The translations under genes and the position numbers were made by a program. Shown in pieces: positions 1-5,153 of a stretch of 5,153 nucleotides of DNA; position 1 is the stretch's first letter, and each line of letters starts with the position of its first letter. The notes beneath the pieces are model-generated. The model searched no databases. It was given only the letters and a program-made list of their open reading frames with translations, and had not been told where the DNA came from. Source of the DNA: Bacteroidia bacterium (GTDB lineage Bacteria > Bacteroidota > Bacteroidia > JABDFU01); contig JADLGT010000249.1 in assembly GCA_020849195.1 (NCBI GenBank), positions 1-5,153 on the forward strand. Reading direction: 5' to 3'.

Positions 1-1293
1 AACACTTGAGTTAATATCTCCGTCTATGTAGTTTATATTATCAGCATATTTATAATTACGACGTTCATCAAGATTGTCCTCGTTGTTTGTAATGCTCACA
101 TCTCTCCATCTAACCATGCCAGGTATATTAGAGATGTTGCTGTCTTTATCATACAAAATAGAATCTGTATTGATAACAATATCGTTCGGTCCGTTAGCCG
201 GATCTTTTACTTGTGTTTTAAATACATTACCGCGGAACGGGCGGAAATCTTCTTTGTCATCGGGCGACAGCGGACGATATACATCCATTACCCATTCGCT
301 CACATTACCGGCCATATTATACAAACCATAATCATTCGGCCAATAAGAAAATACAGGAGTGGTAATATCGCCGGCATCGTTCAGGTAACCGGCTGTTCCC
401 ATGTTATCGCCATTGCTGCGTTTATAGTTGGCCAAAAATTGACCAATATATTTTTCATCCGGATTACGTACAGCGTGACTATTCCAAGGGTAGATACGTC
501 TTTCGGTGATACGCTCGCCTATTGTATTGCCAATGAGAGCAAATGATGCATACTCCCATTCGGCCTCGGTGGGCAAGCGGTAACGAGGTAAAAATATACC
601 GTCTTCCATTCTAACTTGGCGTTCGCCAGAACCATTCGGATCGAGCGAAGGCAGATTGGTACGAACTTGTCCCGTCCATTTTCCTGCCAAATATTGATCG
701 GTATTAAAATAGTCTGCTTCAGAAGGAGTTGGATTGTGGTCGAGAATACCTTCACGAACTAAAATAAATTCATTCACTCTATCGGTACGCCATGCACAAA
801 AGTCGCTTGCCTGAAGCCAGTTTACTCCAACTACCGGATAGTCCCTGTAAGCAGGATGGCGCAGGTAATATTCTACATAAGGTTCATTAAAGGCTAAGCG
901 TTCGCGCCAACAAAGTGTATCGGGCAATGCTTTTTTATAAATCTCATAAAAGTTAGCACTGAAAACGCGATATGTCCAGTGCAAATATTCGAGATAATCA
1001 AGGTTGCGAATTTCCGTTTCATCCATATAGAATGAAGAAACTGTTACCCTGCGCGGAACGTTATTCCAATCATAAGTAACATCTTGTTCGGTGCGACCCA
1101 TAGTAAATGTTCCGCCTTCAACTAATATTAAGCCCGGACCGGTTTCCTGTTCCATGTACGGCACTACTTCAAAACCACCATTTTTGGGATCATTATAAGC
1201 CCAACCAGTAACCGGAGAACGTTCTTTAGAACAAGATGCAACAATTAGCACTCCTGTTATTAAAGCCAGCTTTGACAGTTTTTTCATTTTCAT
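1..1293 (-). CDS. gldJ: GldJ, gliding/T9SS outer-membrane lipoprotein (partial, 3' end off window)
   Basis: The visible 431 residues begin with a lipoprotein signal peptide (lipobox VASC, Cys21), then a formylglycine-generating-enzyme-like (SUMF1) domain from about residue 55 (LILVEGGTFTMG). Hallmarks are FYMDETEI (88-95), RLPTEAEWEYA (239-249), GNVSEW (329-334) and FRPFRGNVF (350-358). The DVTYDWNNVPRR stretch, KALPDTLCWRE and the FRGNVF segment point to GldJ rather than its paralogue GldK. From family knowledge, GldJ is an outer-membrane lipoprotein with no known enzymatic role; it stabilises GldK and is required for type IX secretion and, in gliding species, motility. Known GldJ proteins are about 560 residues, so roughly 130 are missing at the left edge; this is a window cut, with no internal stop seen. 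The start at 1293 (MKMKK) is preceded by an A-rich stretch without a Shine-Dalgarno; a second in-frame ATG lies at 1287. It follows the porP-like gene by 40 bases and is probably cotranscribed with it. Confidence 0.93.
   Translation of the reverse strand, partial: MKMKKLSKLALITGVLIVASCSKERSPVTGWAYNDPKNGGFEVVPYMEQETGPGLILVEGGTFTMGRTEQDVTYDWNNVPRRVTVSSFYMDETEIRNLDYLEYLHWTYRVFSANFYEIYKKALPDTLCWRERLAFNEPYVEYYLRHPAYRDYPVVGVNWLQASDFCAWRTDRVNEFILVREGILDHNPTPSEADYFNTDQYLAGKWTGQVRTNLPSLDPNGSGERQVRMEDGIFLPRYRLPTEAEWEYASFALIGNTIGERITERRIYPWNSHAVRNPDEKYIGQFLANYKRSNGDNMGTAGYLNDAGDITTPVFSYWPNDYGLYNMAGNVSEWVMDVYRPLSPDDKEDFRPFRGNVFKTQVKDPANGPNDIVINTDSILYDKDSNISNIPGMVRWRDVSITNNEDNLDERRNYKYADNINYIDGDINSSV
1231..1293 (-). 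other. Lipoprotein signal peptide and lipobox of GldJ
   Basis: The first 20 residues have a Lys-rich start (MKMKKLSK), a hydrophobic core (LALITGVLIV) and the lipobox V-A-S-C, with the lipid-bearing Cys21 encoded at 1231-1233. Signal peptidase II cleavage before this Cys is expected. The mature protein begins CSKERSPV. In Bacteroidota a charged stretch just after the Cys can act as a surface-export signal; here SKER is mixed rather than acidic, so periplasmic-side placement, as expected for GldJ, is favoured but not proven. Confidence 0.85.
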
Positions 1294-1333
1294 ATCTATT
1301 TTTTTACGGGTACTGTTTAGAATTAATAATAAA
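1294..1333 (-). other. Short operon gap between porP-like gene and gldJ
   Basis: Only 40 bases separate the TAG stop of the porP-like gene from the gldJ ATG. The gap is AT-rich, with a run of seven A just before the gldJ start on the coding strand, and has no hairpin followed by a T run. This supports cotranscription. No Shine-Dalgarno match is visible, which is usual in Bacteroidota, where A-rich leaders help initiation. Confidence 0.7.
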
Positions 1334-2299
1334 CTAAAACGATGGGCAACTTATTGTTCTAAATTTTTTCTTTTTGGGTTTGCAGGCAAACTGAAAAGTC
1401 ATTGATGCTTCGTGCGAACCGGCAGTAATATTGGTAAGTTTAGATACCGTTAAATCGTAGCTATATCCGAATTTAAATACATCCTTTTGAAATCCTAATA
1501 AAGCAATAAAAGAATCCTGATTTCTGTACCATAAGCCACCTACAACAGGGCCTTTGGTTAAATACAAGCCAAGTAGTATTTGTTGAAAATCCTGTTGCTT
1601 CATGTATAATATATTCGGCGATAAAGTTGTTTCGGCATCTTTAGCCATATCAAGTGGAATCACAGCTCCGGCATGACCTGTTATTTTTAAAGGCAGCGGG
1701 CTTGGTCCCGAAACGAGCGCTTCATCGGGGGTTGTAAGATGGTGGGCTGCAAATCCAAAAAAGTAACGCTTACTATAACCAAGTAAGCCTGCCGATACGT
1801 CTAAGTAAGATTTTTTTCCAACATAATTTGTTTCCAGTGTATTATATACAAAACCGCGCTTAGGGTCAATTTGGTCTCCAAACGTAAGCTTGCTCCAATC
1901 CACACTAACTTGCGCATAAGTAGCCTGAAATCCTGCTTTAATCGAAAACTCGCGAGTAACATTCAATTGATATGAATAAATTCCGCTTAGCCATGTTCTT
2001 TTTAATATTCCACCGGCTCCTGCCACATCATTCATGGCCATCAATCCGATTCCACCTGCCAACGCATCAATATGTTGGTCGTATGATGCGTGATATGTAA
2101 CGTAAGTGCCAGAAATTCCGGGCCATTGATTTCGATAGTTCAAAATAAAGCGAGGGCAGCGGGCAGCGCCTGCGAAAGCCGGATTGAGGTATAAAGGATT
2201 AGCGTAGAACTGAGTAAACTCGGGATCCTGAGCGTACACCTTCTCGTCAAATACGAGCGAAAATAATATAGAGAGAAATAGAATTATACGTTTTAGCAT
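1334..2299 (-). CDS. PorP/SprF-family type IX secretion outer-membrane protein
   Basis: Complete 321-residue protein, a normal length for the PorP/SprF family (about 300-340). It starts with a signal peptide (MLKRIILFLSILFSLVF, likely cut after VYA23) and the family hallmark QFYANPLYLNPAFAG (30-44), then NYRNQWPGI. The body has many short alternating hydrophobic stretches with Gly and aromatic residues, as in an outer-membrane beta-barrel; a probable last strand (MTFQF, 300-304) is followed by a Lys-rich tail ending RTISCPSF (314-321). In known systems PorP associates with the periplasmic PorK/PorN ring, while SprF is needed for secretion of the adhesin SprB; many genomes carry several paralogues. 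Which role this copy has cannot be decided from sequence, so I give no symbol. Its place directly upstream of gldJ and divergent from porU suggests a core rather than cargo-specific role (inference). The start at 2299 is fixed by the signal peptide; no good Shine-Dalgarno is seen. Confidence 0.93.
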   Translation of the reverse strand: MLKRIILFLSILFSLVFDEKVYAQDPEFTQFYANPLYLNPAFAGAARCPRFILNYRNQWPGISGTYVTYHASYDQHIDALAGGIGLMAMNDVAGAGGILKRTWLSGIYSYQLNVTREFSIKAGFQATYAQVSVDWSKLTFGDQIDPKRGFVYNTLETNYVGKKSYLDVSAGLLGYSKRYFFGFAAHHLTTPDEALVSGPSPLPLKITGHAGAVIPLDMAKDAETTLSPNILYMKQQDFQQILLGLYLTKGPVVGGLWYRNQDSFIALLGFQKDVFKFGYSYDLTVSKLTNITAGSHEASMTFQFACKPKKKKFRTISCPSF

Positions 2300-2448
2300 G
2301 GAAATTTTATTTTGCTACCTCTTAAACGAAAACAGACTGCGTTAGTTGCAATTATGTCTATATTTTTTGTTTTTATTTATGCAATAAATCACTCTTAGTT
2401 TAGTTATCAACATCAATTCATACAAGCTGAAACAAAAAACGGTAATCA

Positions 2449-2456
2449 CAAATATA
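2449..2456 (-). promoter_or_regulatory. Candidate Bacteroidota -7 promoter element for porP-gldJ
   Basis: On the minus strand this reads TATATTTG, an exact match to the Bacteroidota -7 consensus TAnnTTTG. The matching upstream -33 element is weak: TTAG (minus strand, 2477-2480) stands 20 bases away where TTTG is expected. Use of this site would give a leader of roughly 140 bases before the porP-like start. It is the only exact -7 match I found on the minus strand in this intergenic region. Confidence 0.35.
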
Positions 2457-2548
2457 CTGAAAATTCATAACATTTACTAATACTACCCAAATAATATGTA
2501 ATTTATTGAGAATAAGGATAGTATTGACATAGTAGTTGTGCTTTCAAG

Positions 2549-2560
2549 TTAGTTAACTAA
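2549..2560. repeat. Perfect 12-base palindrome TTAGTTAACTAA
   Basis: TTAGTTAACTAA equals its own reverse complement, with no spacer. It lies 67 bases upstream of the preferred porU start and well upstream of the porP-like start, within the shared control region. Such symmetry can be a binding site for a dimeric regulator, but a palindrome of this length arises by chance fairly easily in AT-rich DNA, so function is only a possibility. Confidence 0.4.
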
Positions 2561-2627
2561 ATTCACGTTATATTCAACAATGTATTCTATATTCGTACGC
2601 TTTTGTGTTCCTTCTGCCCCAAAAAAT

Positions 2628-5153
2628 ATGCGTTTTTTACATATTTTAACCTTTTTGCTCTGTTTTTCATTCCTTTACGCAGGTAATGAACCGGTTAATC
2701 AACGTCAATTAGAATGGGGTGCGATACAGGTAAATAAATTTTCGGAAAATGAAATTAACCGCTTCCTTTATTTTAAAGGAGCTACATATAATGCGAACCA
2801 TTTGCCGGAGTATTATGAGCGTATAAAATTACCGTCTTCGATCAACTCTGCATCAGCCACCATTACAAATGCCGTATATGCCGAATTGAATCCGGAAGAA
2901 GCGGCATTAGTAAAAATTAGCGCTACCGAAATAAAAGTAAATACTACAATTGGATATGAGCGAAAAGAACCATGCGCAATAATTCAATTTATTCCGATAC
3001 GTAAAAACGAAAGCAGTGGCAAGTATGAAAAGTTGCTGTCGTTTAATTTAGTATTAACTCAAAATGTACAAACACAAAGTAAAACACAATCTATAAGTCA
3101 AAATCACGCATTAACTTCGGTACTTGCGTCGGGAAAATGGTTTAGAATTGGTGTAACAAAGGATGGCATTTATAAAATGTCGTATTCTTTTTTGAAAAAT
3201 CTTGGGATTGATATTTCTTCGATGGATCCGCGCAACATCCGTTTGTATGGGAACGGAGGGGGGCAACTGCCTTATGCAAATTCTTCTTTTAGAAGAGACG
3301 ACCTTACTGAAAATTCGATTATAGTACAAGGAGAAAGCGACGGCGTATTTGATAGTTTAGATTACGTTTTATTTTACGGGCAAGGACCAACTCGATGGAC
3401 ATACTTTAACTCTTCGTGTGCTGCATTTCGCCACCAAAAAAATAATTATTCCGATACCACCTATTATTTTATCACCACCGATTTTGGAAATGGTAAACGT
3501 ATTGCCCAACAAGCATCTCTATCCACATCGACAGACAATGTTACGACGTTTGATGATTACGCATATATTGAAGAAGATTTGGTTAACCTGCTTAAGTCGG
3601 GGCGGGAATGGTATGGATTTAATTTTGATATTGTAACCGTTTTCAATACTACATTTAATTTTCCGAATATTGATGCCTCGTCCCCTGCTACTATTAAAAC
3701 CGATTTACTGAGCCGTTACAGTAGTACCAGTTCTTATGTTGTAAACTGTGGAGCTGCCACACAAACAATTAGTGCACTTGGAGTTCCCGTGAGTTTGTAT
3801 TATGGCGATTATGCTTCTAATGCAAACGGATGCTTGAGTGTACCCAACCCTTCATCATTGCTGAATGTAACTGTAAGCAAACAAACAAGCGGGGCAACCG
3901 GATGGTTAAATTACATTGAAGCAAATGTACGCCGACAGCTAAATATGTATGGAGAGCAGATGATTTTTCGTGATTCGAAATCGGTTGGAGTCGGCAAAGC
4001 TGCTCAATATACAATAAATACTTCGGGTAGCTTACAAGTTTGGGAGGTGAGCGATCCCACCAATGTTAAACTTCAGGTCGCCACTAATAATATAACGAAT
4101 ATTCAGTTTATAGCAGCATCCGACTCGTTACGCGAATTTATTGCGTTTACCGGAAACAGTTATTACACGCCTTCGGCGATTGGCGCTGTACCCAACCAAA
4201 ATTTACATGCGTTGCCTCAGTCGGATATGGTTATTATAGCTCACCCCCTGTTTTGGAACGAAGCCAACACGCTTGCAAATTTTCACCGTTCGCACGACAA
4301 TATGACTGTAACATTAGTAACTCCGCAACAAGTGTATAACGAATTTTCTTCGGGCGCTCAAGATGTGTCGGCCATTCGCGACTTTATGAAAATGTTTTAC
4401 GATCGTTCTACCGGGTATGCTGATTTGCCCAAATACTTGTTATTGTTTGGAGATGGTTCGTATGACAATAAATATCGTCTTGCAAATAACACAAATTATA
4501 TTCCCACTTATCAATCGGACAACTCGCACGACCCAACCGCTTCGTATGTATCGGATGATTATTACGGGTTGTTGGACGACAGCGAAGGAAACTGGACTGA
4601 AACAGCAGCCGATCTTGTTGACATAGGCATAGGGCGTTTGCCTGCTGATAATGTTCAGGAAGCGCAAGGAATGGTAAATAAAATAATAAAATATTCGAGT
4701 CCAGCTCCTGCGTCGGCCGTGCAGGGCGCTGTATGCAACAATATTGAAAACACTTCGCCATTTGGCGATTGGCGCAACGTAATTTGTTTTATAGGCGATG
4801 ACGAAGATAATAACACACACATTAGTCAAGCCAATCAAATGGCAACATTAGTAAACACCAATTACAAAAATTATAATGTAGATAAAATATATTTCGATGC
4901 CTATGCACAGGAAACTACTCCGGGAGGTAACCGCTACCCCGATGTAACAGATGCCATCACCAAACGGGTGTTAAAAGGTGCTTTGATTATGAATTATACC
5001 GGACATGGTGGAGAAACCGGCTGGGCACATGAACGTGTGATTGATATTAGCACAATTAACGATTGGGGGAATGTGAAAAAGTTGCCTTTGTTTGTAACTG
5101 CAACCTGTGAGTTTAGTCGTTACGATGATCCAGCGCGAACTTCAGCCGGAGAG
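2628..5153 (+). CDS. porU: PorU, type IX secretion sortase (C25 gingipain-type peptidase; partial, 3' end off window)
   Basis: The visible 842 residues start with a signal peptide (MRFLHILTFLLCFSFLYA). An N-terminal region carries the PorU-type segment GKWFRIGVTKDGIYK (169-183), YGNGGGQLP (207-215) and FYGQGPTRW (249-257). The C25 peptidase domain starts near residue 532 (SDMVIIAHP), with LLLFGDGSYDNK around Asp609 and SDDYYGLLDD at 642-651. The catalytic pair is visible: His793 in NYTGHGGETGW and Cys827 in TATCEFSRYDD, spaced 34 residues, close to gingipain spacing. In Porphyromonas gingivalis PorU sits on the cell surface with PorV, PorQ and PorZ, cuts the C-terminal signal from T9SS cargo and joins cargo to anionic lipopolysaccharide. 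PorU proteins are typically 1100-1300 residues, so some 300-450 are missing at the right edge. No internal stop or frameshift is seen. An in-frame ATG at 2580 would add 16 polar residues before the signal peptide and is less likely. It is divergent from the porP-gldJ pair. Confidence 0.95.
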   Translation, partial: MRFLHILTFLLCFSFLYAGNEPVNQRQLEWGAIQVNKFSENEINRFLYFKGATYNANHLPEYYERIKLPSSINSASATITNAVYAELNPEEAALVKISATEIKVNTTIGYERKEPCAIIQFIPIRKNESSGKYEKLLSFNLVLTQNVQTQSKTQSISQNHALTSVLASGKWFRIGVTKDGIYKMSYSFLKNLGIDISSMDPRNIRLYGNGGGQLPYANSSFRRDDLTENSIIVQGESDGVFDSLDYVLFYGQGPTRWTYFNSSCAAFRHQKNNYSDTTYYFITTDFGNGKRIAQQASLSTSTDNVTTFDDYAYIEEDLVNLLKSGREWYGFNFDIVTVFNTTFNFPNIDASSPATIKTDLLSRYSSTSSYVVNCGAATQTISALGVPVSLYYGDYASNANGCLSVPNPSSLLNVTVSKQTSGATGWLNYIEANVRRQLNMYGEQMIFRDSKSVGVGKAAQYTINTSGSLQVWEVSDPTNVKLQVATNNITNIQFIAASDSLREFIAFTGNSYYTPSAIGAVPNQNLHALPQSDMVIIAHPLFWNEANTLANFHRSHDNMTVTLVTPQQVYNEFSSGAQDVSAIRDFMKMFYDRSTGYADLPKYLLLFGDGSYDNKYRLANNTNYIPTYQSDNSHDPTASYVSDDYYGLLDDSEGNWTETAADLVDIGIGRLPADNVQEAQGMVNKIIKYSSPAPASAVQGAVCNNIENTSPFGDWRNVICFIGDDEDNNTHISQANQMATLVNTNYKNYNVDKIYFDAYAQETTPGGNRYPDVTDAITKRVLKGALIMNYTGHGGETGWAHERVIDISTINDWGNVKKLPLFVTATCEFSRYDDPARTSAGE

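Larger units (their letters stand above)
2300..2627. other. Divergent intergenic region between porP-like gene and porU
   Basis: This 328-base AT-rich stretch lies between two genes read away from each other, so it must hold the control signals for both unless one has a distant promoter. I see no gene in it, no RNA gene and no terminator hairpin. It contains a candidate minus-strand -7 element (2449-2456), a perfect 12-base palindrome (2549-2560), and a weak plus-strand -7-like sequence TATATTCG at 2588-2595 (TAnnTTTG with one mismatch in TTTG). If used, the last would give a leader of about 25 bases ahead of the porU start at 2628 and would exclude the upstream ATG at 2580. Confidence 0.8.

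Noticed and set aside
74..755. Plus-strand frames at 74-331 and 211-546 and a minus-strand frame at 519-755
   Set aside because: All fall within the uninterrupted gldJ frame, which carries clear SUMF1 motifs across this stretch; these are out-of-frame shadows.
1..1293. GldK or a formylglycine-generating enzyme as the identity of the left-hand gene
   Set aside because: The DVTYDWNNVPRR, KALPDTLCWRE and FRPFRGNVF segments fit GldJ better than GldK, and the T9SS neighbours plus the lipobox argue against an active sulfatase-modifying enzyme. The region that would hold enzyme active-site cysteines is off the window, so this rests on the other evidence.
1334..2299. PorV/LptO or PorQ as the identity of the outer-membrane protein
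   Set aside because: The N-terminal QFYANPLYLNPAFAG hallmark and NYRNQWP are specific to PorP/SprF; PorV and PorQ have different N-termini and PorV is longer.
2524..2552. TTGACA at 2524-2529 as a sigma-70-type -35 box for porU
   Set aside because: No convincing -10 partner stands 16-18 bases downstream, and Bacteroidota use a different promoter consensus (TTTG and TAnnTTTG).
2628..2684. Lipobox at Cys12 in the PorU signal peptide
   Set aside because: The residue before Cys12 is Leu and the Cys is inside the hydrophobic core; it lacks the small residue required before a lipidated Cys.
3111..4014. Short frames at 3111-3329 (minus), 3418-3636 (plus) and 3817-4014 (minus)
   Set aside because: They overlap the N-terminal half of porU, which has family-specific motifs in its own frame; no independent evidence supports them.
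4408..4838. Two overlapping antisense reading frames (117 and 132 residues) and one short plus-strand frame inside porU
   Set aside because: They lie wholly inside the conserved C25 peptidase domain of porU, lack recognisable domains or start signals, and their composition looks like a shadow of the coding strand.

Overview
This window comes from a member of the phylum Bacteroidota and carries part of the type IX secretion system (T9SS). The evidence is the protein content: a GldJ-type SUMF1-fold lipoprotein, a PorP/SprF-family outer-membrane protein and a PorU-type C25 peptidase, which belong together only in this phylum. The AT-rich leaders without clear Shine-Dalgarno sequences fit the same group. 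Genus and species cannot be told from the sequence alone. The standard genetic code reads through all three genes without internal stops or frameshifts.

Layout: positions 1-1293 (minus strand) hold the first 431 codons of gldJ, whose 3' end lies beyond the left edge. A 40-base gap separates it from a complete porP/sprF-family gene (1334-2299, minus), which is upstream in the same direction, so the two probably form a porP-gldJ operon. A 328-base divergent intergenic region (2300-2627) follows; it holds a weak candidate promoter for the operon and a perfect 12-base palindrome. Positions 2628-5153 (plus strand) hold the first 842 codons of porU, cut by the right edge just after the catalytic cysteine.

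How they work together (family knowledge, not shown here): T9SS exports cargo with a C-terminal signal domain across the outer membrane. GldJ is an outer-membrane lipoprotein needed for stability of the GldK ring component, and for gliding in species that glide. PorP/SprF proteins are outer-membrane proteins that sit with the periplasmic ring or serve specific cargo. PorU is the surface sortase that removes the cargo signal and links the protein to the cell surface. The window therefore joins a periplasm/outer-membrane assembly unit and the terminal processing enzyme, read away from each other from a shared control region.

I found no RNA gene, mobile element, CRISPR array or clear terminator. 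All three genes belong to known families, so I see no clear sign of an undescribed system; the points of interest are the arrangement, the cysteine-containing tail of the PorP protein and the shared intergenic region.
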